From the NCBI GenBank assembly GCA_001247695.2, contig LGRX02029317.1, positions 1-37,451 on the forward strand: a stretch of DNA of 37,451 nucleotides, read 5' to 3'. How positions within the stretch are numbered: the stretch's first letter is position 1; the number at the start of each line of letters is the position of its first letter. Positions 10,661 to 19,654 of this stretch are shown one piece after another. The notes under the pieces were generated by a model, which was not told the DNA's origin, did not search any database, and worked only from the letters and a program-made list of their open reading frames with translations. The position numbers and the translations under genes were made by a program. The stretch is from Cymbomonas tetramitiformis (taxonomy: Eukaryota; Chlorophyta; Pyramimonadophyceae; Pyramimonadales; Pyramimonadaceae).

Positions 10661-10848
10661 ACTTGTAGAAGTTCCCGTGAACGTCTTAACACCCCTCTTC
10701 GGGGCGTCTTCCTCATTTTTTTGACGATCTTCTACGCGTCTTCTAATGTCTACCTAGGGGTGTTACCGAAGAGGGGTGTTAAGACGTTCACGGGAACTTC
10801 TACAAGTTGCAAATTTCCAGAAGACACGTCTTCCTCAAAGACATCTCT
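10620..10848. repeat. 83-bp perfect inverted repeat with 63-bp spacer
   Basis: Arms 10620-10702 and 10766-10848 are exact reverse complements over 83 bp. The spacer contains the phrase CTTCTACGCGTCTTCTAATG, also found near 13470-13493 in the right subterminal region. The arms include GAAGAC units, so this is an internal foldback of element B rather than a foreign element. Confidence 0.85.
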
Positions 10849-11052
10849 GGAGGGTAACAAGATGCACAGAAGATATCTGGGGTGTCTTCCGTATGTTTTT
10901 TTGTTTTTTTTTTGGTTTTTTTTTTTGAAAAAAGCTTTAAAAATCGCGAAAAAACAAAAAAACATATAAGGTGCACAATATTGGGCATAATTTTGTGGTG
11001 TAGGTAGAAGTGCAAAAAAACAAGTGGTTTGTTCGGGAGAGGGGCAAACGTA

Positions 11053-11863
11053 CAAACGGTGCGCCGAAAAAAACACCCACCAGATCGCAATGACCGATTC
11101 AGATCAAAAATTCAGGGTTTTCGATGCACTGTATGTTCAACCTAAATTCGCTAACTCATTTTTTCGAAGCGCAGTAAGTTTTCATGTATTAGTATGCCAC
11201 TTAGGAAGTATACCGATACTTCAAATTGTTCCAAACGGTGTCCTACGTGTTAGCGCGAGAAGATTCTTGAAAACGAGCCTCATTTCGTTGCCTCACACCT
11301 TGTAGCGCTCAATCGAGCATCCGCTATACCCCCGTTCGTGCGGGGGTATATCGGATGTGCGCAACGGATGCGCAAGAGCCTCAGCATCAATATTCTGTTT
11401 TACTTTTTACCTAACTCAAAGCGAATCTAAAGATACAAGCGAAAATCCGTTGAAAATCCGTTTTACTTGAGAAGTGGAAACTTTGCGCGAAGGGCTAAGC
11501 CCGCGGGCATCTCAAAATGTTGAGAATGGCTTACTTGATCCCGAGATTGTTGGTACCCCCGTGATACTAACAGTCTTGGGAATAACATATGACCCATATG
11601 CGTGCTTAGTATCACGCAGATGGTTCATATGCATCAAGTCAAACAAGGACTGCAGCCCTTTTCGCTTAGCGTCGGAAAACTAAAATGAGAAGTTGCGAGT
11701 GGCGCAAATAGGTCTGAACGGGAAAAATCGTTCTGATCGGCCGCTCTGAATCGCTGAAATCGTCATTATGTCATTTTCGGCGATTGTGAGCCGTCGTCAC
11801 AAATTATCGTCCCATTGCGACGCTAACAGTGAGGGCCGGGTGATAATTTCGGCGCACCGTTTG
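11053..11863. mobile_element. 811-bp non-autonomous TIR element, TA duplication
   Basis: The ends are CAAACGGTGCGCCGAAA, perfect over 17 bp and continuing imperfectly to CACCC on both sides; the dinucleotide TA flanks both ends (11051-11052, 11864-11865). The palindromic GTAC context makes a 4-bp duplication an alternative. There is no ORF of note inside. TA target and size fit a Tc1/mariner-like or similar MITE. Confidence 0.65.
11319..11356. repeat. 16-bp hairpin in the TIR element
   Basis: Arms ATCCGCTATACCCCCG (11319-11334) and its complement (11341-11356) pair with one mismatch around a 6-base loop TTCGTG. Smaller inverted pieces (GCGCTC.., GGATGCGC..) flank it, so the centre of the element may fold further. 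Confidence 0.7.
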
Positions 11864-11865
11864 TA

Positions 11866-12430
11866 CCAAGTTACTAAGTTAAAACGGCCGACGAATTTGG
11901 TAGAAGAAACTGCTCTTGTTTTAGAGCACCATCCCTCATAGCAACGGTCGAACAGTCGATCACGCGCGCAGTGAGTCGCGCTCGCGTGAGACGTGATGAC
12001 TGCACGATACCGCGGATAGCAAACCCGGAAAATCTGCCAGCGCTGCGCTGCGCTGGTGTGGCGCTGGCGTGTGGTCGCGGTCGTGGTCAGGCGTCATCGT
12101 CAGCTAGCATTAGCATCGCATCGCATCGCATCGCATCGGCCCAGCGCAGGGGAGTGAGCACGAGCACCGCACCGCACATCGACATGACCGTTCGAGTTTG
12201 AATTTTATTTAACGTTGAAGTGAAATTTGCATCTACCACTTTTACACCTGCATCCAACTCAATTCCACCGCAGCCTCGTTTTCCGCGGACTGCTGCTGGG
12301 TGAAGTGGTCCTTTTAAAATAGTTCGTCTAACAGAAAAACGTTGCACAACGCAATACTTCAATAGTGATTGCGGGTGCTTTTCGTGCCTTGGTTTTTTTA
12401 CGCGCACTTCGGCGTGCTTAGCGTCTAATT
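11866..12430. other. Spacer within element B, no gene seen
   Basis: It contains CGCTGCGCTGCGCTGG-type repeats near 12040 and five perfect copies of GCATC at 12113-12137. No coding frame with splice context was found on either strand. Confidence 0.4.
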
Positions 12431-12432
12431 GA

Positions 12433-12504
12433 GGTGTGAACGAGACATGTGTTCTCGCTCGTCCTTTGGACGAGATGATGTTGGTTCGATTCCAACTCAC
12501 ACCA
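12433..12504 (+). tRNA. tRNA-like cloverleaf (72 nt), unusual anticodon loop
   Basis: Acceptor arms GGTGTGA (12433-12439) and TCACACC (12497-12503) pair over 7 bp with discriminator A. D arm GAGA/TCTC has a 7-base loop without the usual GG. The anticodon stem CTCGT/ACGAG (12458-12462, 12470-12474) is perfect with loop CCTTTGG. The T arm GTTGG/CCAAC has loop TTCGATT, and the Pol III B box GGTTCGATTCC is intact at 12483-12493. The anticodon would be TTT (Lys), but position 33 is C, not T, and the A box is poor. It is either a degenerate tRNA, a tRNA-derived SINE head or an atypical tRNA. A T5 run follows 8 bases downstream. Confidence 0.5.
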
Positions 12505-12511
12505 CTAGGCC

Positions 12512-12516
12512 TTTTT
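12512..12516 (+). terminator. T5 run after the tRNA-like gene
   Basis: TTTTT follows the discriminator base at a distance normal for RNA polymerase III termination. It supports transcription of the tRNA-like unit, but short T runs are common here. Confidence 0.4.
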
Positions 12517-12552
12517 GTTTTCCTTCGGTAATCTTGTATTTCGTCTCGTACT

Positions 12553-12990
12553 ATTTTTGCGCTTTACTAACCTTTGGTTTTGCGTTGCGCTTTGTTTTTC
12601 AGATCGGCTGAAAATGACCTAGTCCAAAAGGTAAATTTTCAGCCCAACCTCAACACCACAAGTAAAGGTATTTGCTCTATCATCCCCTAGTGTCACACCT
12701 AAAAAATACTGCCTTTATGCGTTGTGTTTTCCCGCTTTACTAACCTTTGGTTTTGAGTTGCGCTTTGTTTTTCAGATTGGCTGAAAATGAGCAAGTGGGA
12801 AAAGCGCATTTTCAGCTCATCGCCCACAACTAGAAGAGTAAAGGTACTTACCTTACCCTTCCTAGAAATTTGTGCTTGTATTCATTGTGTGTTTTCACTC
12901 TACTAAGTGTTGGTATTTTGGTGTGCGTTGTTTTTCAGATCGGTTAAAAACGAGCGAGTGGAAAACCCATGTTTTGGCGTGGTCCAAGAC
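12553..12990 (+). repeat. Three tandem units with splice-like signals and a hairpin
   Basis: Units spaced 173 and 163 bp share TTTACTAACCTTTGG (branch-point-like TACTAAC at 12565 and 12738; TACTAAG in unit 3), then TTTGTTTTTCAGAT, then a hairpin. Unit 1 pairs GGCTGAAAAT.ACC with GGT.ATTTTCAGCC; unit 2 pairs GGCTGAAAATG.GC with GC.CATTTTCAGC. The lower stem is conserved and the upper stem changes on both sides (ACC/GGT against GC/GC). Units 1 and 2 end in GTAAAGGTA, donor-like. Unit 3 is degenerate. No protein frame runs through the units. Confidence 0.65.
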
Positions 12991-13339
12991 CTATGCCATG
13001 TGTGCATGTTAGATGAACATCGTTTCTAGGTAATTAGACTAGTTGTTTAGAATTTGAATGTGAAGTAGTTGTAGACACTTAGCTAGTTAGGATAATAATA
13101 TGTGTGGCCCTCCTTATGATTAGGTTCTTGATTGAAAAGTAATATTGTTAAAGCAATTTTAGTCTCCAAAGCATCTTAGCCTTCCACACAAATAAATCAT
13201 CTCTTGTCGTGTATCAAACATTGAGAATATGTTTGTTAAGGATGGCGAGAAGTGTATTATGCCATACATCTTGTTTGCACTCATCCTTCTTGCAAGCTTA
13301 TTTCAGCCTAAAAATATTCCTCGCGAATGCGTATACGAA
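12991..13339. other. AT-rich spacer in element B, nothing recognised
   Basis: No ORF, repeat or RNA fold was found that stands out. It separates the hairpin units from the right subterminal GAAGAC array. Confidence 0.35.
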
Positions 13340-13790
13340 TGTTGAAATTTATTAGACATGCAGAAGGCATTCAGAAGATATCTTCTGAACGTCTTCTGCA
13401 TGACTTCTGTACATCTTCTGAATTCCGGAAGATGTCTTCTGGGTTCCAGAAGATATCTCTAGAAGACGTCTTCTACGCGTCTTCTAATGTCTACCATCTT
13501 CTGAGTTTCAGAAGACGTCCAGAAGATCTTCCGGGAAGATGTACAGAAGACACCTAAAAGATATCAAGAAGACATCTTCCGGAATTCAGAAGATGTACAG
13601 AAGTTATGCAGAAGACGTCCATAAGATAACTTCTGGATGTCTTCCCGGAAGATCTTCTGCACGTCTTCTGGAAACCAGAAGATGGTAGACATTAGAATGC
13701 GCGCCGAAGACGTCTTCTGGACGTCTTTTGGGTGTCTTCTGGACCCAGAAGACGTCTCAGAAGACGTTCAGAAGACGCGTCTTCTGGTTT
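13340..13790. repeat. Right subterminal GAAGAC/GTCTTC array of element B
   Basis: The stretch is dense in AGAAGAC, GTCTTCT and full dyads such as AGAAGACGTCTTCT, and runs into the terminal inverted repeat. It mirrors the left array in density and composition. ORFs across it are repeat artefacts. Confidence 0.85.
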
Positions 13791-13808
13791 TCCCAGAATG
13801 TAGGGGGG
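13779..13808 (-). repeat. Right terminal inverted repeat and GGG duplication of element B
   Basis: The sequence ends CCCAGAATGTAGGG at 13805, the inverse of the left terminus, followed by GGG at 13806-13808. The reading frame of element A resumes at 13809 with the GGG supplying the first base of a valine codon. Confidence 0.85.
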
Positions 13809-16800
13809 TGTGGGAAGTTATCGAAAACAAGCCTTTCACCGTTCGAGTCAAGTTGTACAAGGTGCTCGAGGATTATGTCGGATTGACCGAAGCGGGGAAC
13901 GTGTATGGAACAAACGCGAGGATGGGATGTTCCAAATGTTGGATTGTCGGGACAACAAAGGCAGAGTCTTGCATGCAGAAGACGATTTACGCGCAGATGC
14001 TACAACAAAATCCAAGTAAGTCTGATCCCTGCTGCATTCTTCCTAGTATGTATTCGGACGGTTGGACAGATTTCAAAATATTTCTGACTGTACTTCCAGG
14101 CGTCGGGAGCCCCGGTTCCGGCCGGTTGGACCATTATAGGGAAAATATGGAGAGATCAAAGCTAGTAATTCCACACGCCCGGAACCCATGCACCCCACGG
14201 CCGGACCTGTGTACTCGTGGTTTTACACAATATTCTTTCAACTGTATCGTGTTTTTATGATGTTTGCAGGTGAAGAGCCAGCGATGAGAACGGACAAAGA
14301 AGTGAGGGAGTTGCAGCACCTGCACGACGGGATGATCGAAGCGGGTATGCATCCGGAAGTCATTAAGGACAAAATGGCACGGAGTGGGATCAAAAGATCG
14401 AGTGCTTTTACCAAGATTGTGAAGTTTAATTTGCCACGCGACTTGCTCTTCGACGTCATGCACATCTTGTCCAACAACTCCTGCCGGATTATGTTAGCGA
14501 TTCTCGGTGATGACTGGAATTCAAAGTGCCGAAACTTTGCGAGGGCCTATCAGATGCACAGGCCGTGGCTTATTCCTATACCAAGGAGGAATGAAAATGA
14601 CAACCGGAGCCCAGCAGAACGGCTGAGATGTGAGTACACCACCTGTCCAATATAATGATGGTCCAAACCCCTGATAGACGGTGGTGTAAGGGTTCCAAAC
14701 GCCCGGAATGCTATTTCCTGAATGAATGTAGATGGTCCACACCCCTGTCACACGTTGGATAACGGGTTCCAAACGCCCGGAATGCTATTTTCTGAACGAA
14801 TGTAGATAATCCACACCCCTGTCACACGTTGGAGTGTGGGTTCCGAACGCCCGGAACGTTTCTTCATGAATGAATTAAGATTGTATAGGTTTCGTATTGA
14901 ACCAGGATAGGTTGTGTGCGTGTGTGTGGGATCGATCTCTTGTAGCGAAACCCTCTCCGTGGTCCCCTTCTAAGGAGGCCTTGAGGGAGATTATCCCATG
15001 GGTAAGAGGGCTCAAGTTTACCCGAGATTCGGGGCCGATTGGGAGGAAGTTTCTGCAAATCAAGGCGGGAACGCAAACTACGCCACGCAAGTTGAAAGCA
15101 CATCATGGCGTAGTTGCTATCACAAGTGGACTCATGTCGATTGTCAGCGCGTGGATGAACAGTGATGGCCATGTGCTACAACCGGAATTCGCTTCCTACG
15201 TTGGGAAATATACGACGGTGGTCCGCGAGATTGTGAGCATAACCATTGATATCGATGTGAGTATAAACACTGCTTACCCCACGTTCCGGGCGCTTGGAAC
15301 CGTTTGGAGGCCATAGTCCGGACGTTCGGACCTGCTTCATGTTTGTTGCTCATGTTCATATGCTTCGGATTGGAATCACAATTCCGGGCGGCCGGACCAA
15401 CATTGGATCAATGTTCCGGTAGCACGGAACCTATCCATTCAGGCTATACTGATTTATTCCGTTTTGGGCGTGCGGTTCAGCATCATAAAACTGGCATGGA
15501 CGCCTTGAAGACAAGGGTATTGGAAGTCCGCGACATCATGGAAGCTGAGCTCTCGCCTGAGCTTTTCGTCATTGCAACGCACCAGCTCGTTCATATTCCG
15601 GATCAGATGCGTGACGAAGGACCAGTTCCCGATCTTTGGATGTTCGCTCCAGAGAGCTTCTTCGGCGAGCTGAGACGGATCATTAGGACTCGCTCGCACC
15701 CTGTCGCCAGCATGATGAAAGGGGTGGAGTTGAAACGCATGGTAAGTCTGGTACGCGGCTTATACCAGTTGCTACAGGCGAATGGTTCGCCACCAACCAT
15801 TAGCCAACCACGTAGCGAGAACACCGTGTCCCTGATGTTGGCGACCGGCAACGAGAGGAAGGGCAAACTTGTCTACTCGACACCAGGTACTGTCCAGACT
15901 TAAGTGCATATCGTCCAATTTCGGTCCAAGGGTTTGGAAACGTATCATTGAGTAGGGTCCAACCGGTTGGAACTTGCTTGGACCTTTCATTAGACAAAGC
16001 CCAAGCCAATAGGGCTCGTTCCATCCACACCCTTCCGGGCGCCCGGAACCCAGGTTCCGGATTAATTCCGGGCGTTTGGAATTAGATCGTCAAAAGCACG
16101 CATTGTTTAACAAATTTCCGTTTTGCGGTGCGTAGATGATAAGAAGGAGATACAAGCTTGGCTGGCTACAAACGTGGAGTGGTACGGGAACATTGTCAGA
16201 GAATTTAATCGTGCTGAAGACCATTACACGAGGTATGCATGTTTGCTTGACCGAAGCTTTTTTTGACTAATCATTCACGTACGCAGTTTAGTGGTGTTCC
16301 CCTCGCCCGGAACTAACGTCCAAGCGCCCGGAACGTTGCCTCCGGGCATTTGGACCATGCAGGAACATTAGACAAAACCGACGTCGCTTGGCGGCTCGTC
16401 GCGGCAGGGGCAGTGGCCCAGGTCAAAACTTGACGAGGCCGATACTTCATCAACCTGAAACCTGGCGCAAGAGCCCCGTCACAGGGGAAGTCATTCCGTT
16501 TACGGAGATGGAAATGAGTTACGCCTTGGCACCACCGAGAATGTGGACAGAGTATGCTTACGTCAAAGTTCGCAATTTTAATTACAGATCGCTGGAAAGG
16601 GACATGAACAAGGCTACGTGTCATCGATATTTCAAGTCTGTCTTTAAAGTCTGGAATGTACAGAAGCAGCAAGAAGACGACCAGGACAGGTGAGACATGC
16701 CAACTATACATGTTCCAATCGTCTGTATAAGAGTGGAGTGTAGGTTCCGGCCGTTTGGACCATGGTCAAGCTACGTTTCATTAAATCTGTTTAAATATTC

Positions 16801-17278
16801 AAAAGTTCGATACGTTCCGGGCGTCCGGAACCATGCTGCCACACGGTTCCGGACGCCCGGACTAATGCGTCCTTGTAGATCTCGATTAGCAGGTGTTCAT
16901 GATTCTTTCACTTCTGATGGCAGGTATGGCGAAATTCTGAAGGTCGTCAAGCTTGTCGTGCACACTGACACATATATTCTTGTGAAGTGTAGATGGTTTC
17001 CCCTCGAAGCTGCTCTTTCCGATGCGGTCACGCAAAACATCTACCTGCGCACCGATATGCCATGGGAAACCAAAGATGCATTCATCGAAGCGAAGGACAT
17101 CAACAATCAAGTGGTCGTGGCGCCCATTCCATGGAAGCCTTTGCGGCTTGCACGGTATACCGGTAACAAGGTTCCATTAAATATTCGACATCGGACAGAC
17201 GTGCTTGCCGTCGTGCTTGACCGCCACGTCGATTTTGTCGGCGACATCGGCGATAGTAGTTCTGATGACGAAGATTAG

Positions 17279-17880
17279 TTAACTTATTGCCTCGCTCGAG
17301 GCGGTAGTGTATCGGTCTCGTTGAGCTCCACGTGCTGCCAAGTCAGAACCTACCAGTTGTAATACTGTAATATATAACATGCATTGTACAGATAGTACTA
17401 ACTTACCTGGAGTTCCAAAGGGGTTCCGAAGGCTTGGATGCGCCTTGGAATCCATCAAACGCAAGTTCCGAAGCGGTTCCAAACCATTGGACTAAGCCTG
17501 CATCTGGAATTCGGCGTTCAGTTCTGAATGCGTAATCGACTGTTCCCCGTTCCCCCCCGTTGCGGAGCGCTCGTGTAACAAAGACGACACGTCACGATCC
17601 CCGTTCCTGAATCGCCTGAGAGCGTGCTCATAACGATGGTGATGATCCGCGATCCGCGTTCTCGTTTCGCTTTGGATCGTAACCGTCATCGGAAATCCCG
17701 AACGCACTGCACCGTTTCTTCGCGTTCCAGTAATCGATGACATCAGCAGAAATGTCACTGGCGATGACCATGACCTCACCTTGAGTATCGTGAGCTCTTG
17801 ACTTCCCATTTAGTCTTACGTGCGTCTCCGAAGTTTGAAAGCACGGAGCCGAAAACCACACTGCAAACTCTGATTAGATC
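17279..17880 (-). other. 3' flank of element A with two overlapping minus ORFs
   Basis: After the transposase stop comes a short palindrome (GCCTCGCTCGAGGC, 17288-17301), then TCC-N8-GGA dyads at 17410-17500. On the minus strand 17861-17628 reads MWFSAPCFQTSETHV..GEVMVIASDISADVIDYWNAKKR, and 17809-17492 in another frame reads ..IQSETRTRIADHHHRYEHALRRF... Both look protein-like in part, which could mean a frameshifted or spliced small gene (perhaps a second element A gene). I cannot confirm either. Confidence 0.25.
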
Positions 17881-18512
17881 AGCCTAAATAATTTGATTGT
17901 ATTTTGTTGCTAGTATAAAATAGTTTCTGATATTTTCGCGTACCGTATATTTTCCGCAGGTGGTTGGTCATTGCGTGGTCGCCGCAAGCAAGATGCGTTT
18001 GGTGTTTACGTAACCCACACACCCACGCACTTTGTCGCTTGCCCAAAACTATGATTTACCCCATAATTTTCGAACGAAATTTTGAGAGTAGATCCTGCCT
18101 GCGCACCTATTTTCCTTTCGTAATTCACTTACAGTGTTCGCAATTTGAAGTCCATGAGCACGTTTGAAAATGGTCCATGGCCGTTGGTCACCCACGGAAT
18201 GAGCGGACATCATTCCCGCCAGGTGCGCTCACAACCTTTTAGCATGATCGGAAAGGTGCATCTACCTGCGCACTTTGATTCATTGTGATATCCTGAAGGG
18301 CAGGTGAGTTGGTATAGGGACGCTCGACATTTGATGTGGGGCTAGGAGCTCCCACGTTACGTGATGTTTAAGTGATTTTTAAGTACTTGTTTTGTGTGCG
18401 TTCTCTGCCTTTAGGCTAGCTAGTTCGAAAAATGCGCTTTCGAATTGAATTCTTCGATAGAATTTTACAGGTGTGTGTGCCTGTTTGCATGTTTTTACTG
18501 GATTGTGAAAAA
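17881..18512. other. AT-rich spacer, nothing recognised
   Basis: No coding frame of substance. A TTCGAAA..TTTCGAA inverted pair lies at about 18424-18443. The right terminus of element A may fall here or just before, but no inverted end could be matched to the left side. Confidence 0.35.
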
Positions 18513-18543
18513 CTGGGCCTTTTTAGCTTCTAAAAAGGCCCAG
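18513..18543. repeat. 14-bp perfect hairpin
   Basis: CTGGGCCTTTTTAG, loop CTT, CTAAAAAGGCCCAG: a perfect stem with a 3-base loop, 70 bp upstream of a TATA box. It could act as a protein-binding dyad or be a small RNA foldback. Confidence 0.8.
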
Positions 18544-18612
18544 CCTAGGTTCCAGTGTCGCAACTCAAAATTGCATAACAACCGCCCCATGGCTCTTGGC
18601 GAGGAGGCGGGA

Positions 18613-18620
18613 TATAAATA
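18613..18620 (+). promoter_or_regulatory. TATA box candidate TATAAATA
   Basis: TATAAATA sits in a GC-rich context (GGCGGGATATAAATATCCGACGCG). A transcript starting about 30 bases later would meet a good splice donor, AAG|GTATGTGT, at 18694. No protein frame follows, so the product may be noncoding. Confidence 0.4.
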
Positions 18621-18639
18621 TCCGACGCGCCGATCCCAG

Positions 18640-19650
18640 TTACCACCCCAATTGCTTTTGGGCTCTGGTGGTGTGGAAACACTGGGAATCTAAGGTATGT
18701 GTCCATGCTTTCCGTAGCATGTCTTTTGCAGTCATTGCGACTGTTGTGCTAATTGCCTGGTGGTACCGCCGGGTACAGGAATGTCAAGACTGCCAAGCGT
18801 GGGGTGTCATCTCGCAGCAAAGTAACATTCAAAATAACCCAGAGGTGGTACGTATCTCGACGAATAGTGTGGCACTACCTTTGGCGCTCTTTTGCTCGCA
18901 AGTGTGGTGGCATCATCCTCAGAGCACTGTTTCCTTTGAACTTTGCAACTTGTAGCGCGATTTGCACTTGCATAAGTAGTATAGTGATATAGGTGCTTGT
19001 AGCTTTTAAGGTCCGACGATGCGAACTTTGTTTTAGATAGACAGATCGCTCAAATGAGGCTGGGAGTGCGTTAGCCTTCGGCACGCCCTGGGGTGAAACC
19101 TAACCCAGCCAATTTAAGGTACGCTCTTGTCCTTGTTTGAGTTTTTTATTGCATCGCACTTGGTTTAGTCTTTCTTTTAATTAAGAGAGTCGGGTGTGTG
19201 TCGGGATAGTGACGGCAGGGGGCTTTTCACTCGTTCAACGAATCGATGAGGGATAGCCCTCACAGTTAAACAGGTATATGCCTCGTGACAAGTTGCTCGA
19301 ATAGTATGCAATTATGATTTTGCTAGACTACTTTGCACTTGAATAAACTTGCTTTCAATTGTCCTGTCGGCACAATTTGCTAGTTAGTATTTCTTCTTTT
19401 TCTTGCACAGTCACACGATTTTAGATGTTAATAAGAATCGTGTAATCCTTTGTGCCTGAAACAGCTCGTCAGTCGAAAAGACCATCGACGCAAGCGTGGA
19501 GCCTGTGAAGCTGTTGGCCTTGGTACGCGGACGACTTCAATCGCGAGGATATTCAGGTAGAGTGACTTTCAAAGTAGCTTACGTAGCTTACGTGTATTTG
19601 TATGTTGACTTTGCACAACCGCTTTGTAATATTTCGTAATAGAAAGTATT
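18640..19650 (+). ncRNA. Possible spliced noncoding transcript
   Basis: Between the TATA box and the 82-bp array there are splice-like donors (GTATGTGT at 18694; GTACGCTC after AATTTAAG near 19120) and small stems: GGCTGGG..CCCAGCC at 19058-19112, and TGAGGG-ATAG-CCCTCA near 19246-19262. Short open frames show no protein character. The call rests on layout only. Confidence 0.2.
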
Positions 19651-19654
19651 TGTG

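Larger units (their letters stand above)
5804..13805 (-). mobile_element. Element B: CACTA-like transposon inserted in exon 4 of element A
   Basis: The ends are inverted: CCCTACATTCTGGGAAAA then TCAGAAGACG at the left, and the reverse complement with one difference (CCAGAAGACG) at the right. The flanking trinucleotide GGG is present at 5801-5803 and 13806-13808, as expected of the 3-bp target duplication of CACTA elements. Deleting 5804-13805 and one GGG restores the element A frame exactly. The internal gene runs on the minus strand and is a TNP2 relative, consistent with the superfamily. Subterminal GAAGAC/GTCTTC repeats occupy the outermost 400-480 bp at each end. The element is 8,002 bp long and appears defective. 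Confidence 0.85.
3841..17278 (+). pseudogene. TNP2-type (CACTA/EnSpm) transposase, ten exons, split by element B
   Basis: Proposed exons: 3841-4188, 4414-4479, 4618-5137, 5519-5803 continued at 13809-14015, 14270-14629, 14946-15256, 15481-15886, 16136-16232, 16372-16689, 16924-17278. All nine introns are GT-AG (donors mostly GTGAGT or GTAAGT), and the phases join to a single 1,090-codon frame plus stop. In order I see: an N-terminal CPCDQC zinc-finger-like start and acidic linker; a CxxC..CPKC zinc ribbon followed by FRWWPWTRILEALF, typical of TNP2; a LCADGIEKF block corresponding to the TNP2 'DG.NPF' region; LPRDLLFDVMHIL, matching the 'DPMHN' motif; a DUF4218-like part (HQLVHIPDQM..GPVPDLWMFAPESFFG); and a DUF4216-like C-terminus (YGEILKVVKLVVH..ILVKCRWFP). 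The protein would cut and paste the element at its termini. Exon 4 is interrupted by an 8-kb insertion, so this copy cannot make the full product unless the insert is spliced or excised. Apart from that, no stop or frameshift is seen, which suggests recent interruption. Confidence 0.85.
3841..17500 (+). mobile_element. Element A: CACTA-like DNA transposon (termini not found)
   Basis: The extent given covers the transposase gene and the flanking dyads at 17410-17500. The superfamily call rests on the TNP2, DUF4218 and DUF4216-like order of the encoded protein. I could not find its terminal inverted repeats or target duplication; they should lie upstream of 3841 and downstream of about 17500. 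It is disrupted by element B. Confidence 0.6.
4189..17500. repeat. TCC-N8-GGA dyads in every intron of element A
   Basis: A 14-bp dyad with TCC and GGA exactly 8 bases apart recurs throughout the introns. Examples: 4206-4219, 4248-4261, 4302-4315 (intron 1); 4535-4548, 4557-4570 (intron 2); 5178-5191, 5200-5213, 5221-5234, 5271-5284 and several more (intron 3). Intron 4 has TCCAGGCGTCGGGA and TCCGGCCGGTTGGA; introns 5 to 9 carry about three or four each. The inner eight bases vary (GGGCGCCC, AAGCCGTT, GACCGGTT, ATCCGTGT) but the two central bases are usually CG. Two more follow the stop codon (TCCGAAGGCTTGGA, TCCAAACCATTGGA). I noticed none in the exons. The span also includes element B, which lacks this motif. 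Confidence 0.8.

Noticed and set aside
17288..17301. GCCTCGCTCGAGGC palindrome as a transcription terminator of element A
   Set aside because: Stem is only 6 bp, no T run follows, and RNA polymerase II genes do not end this way.
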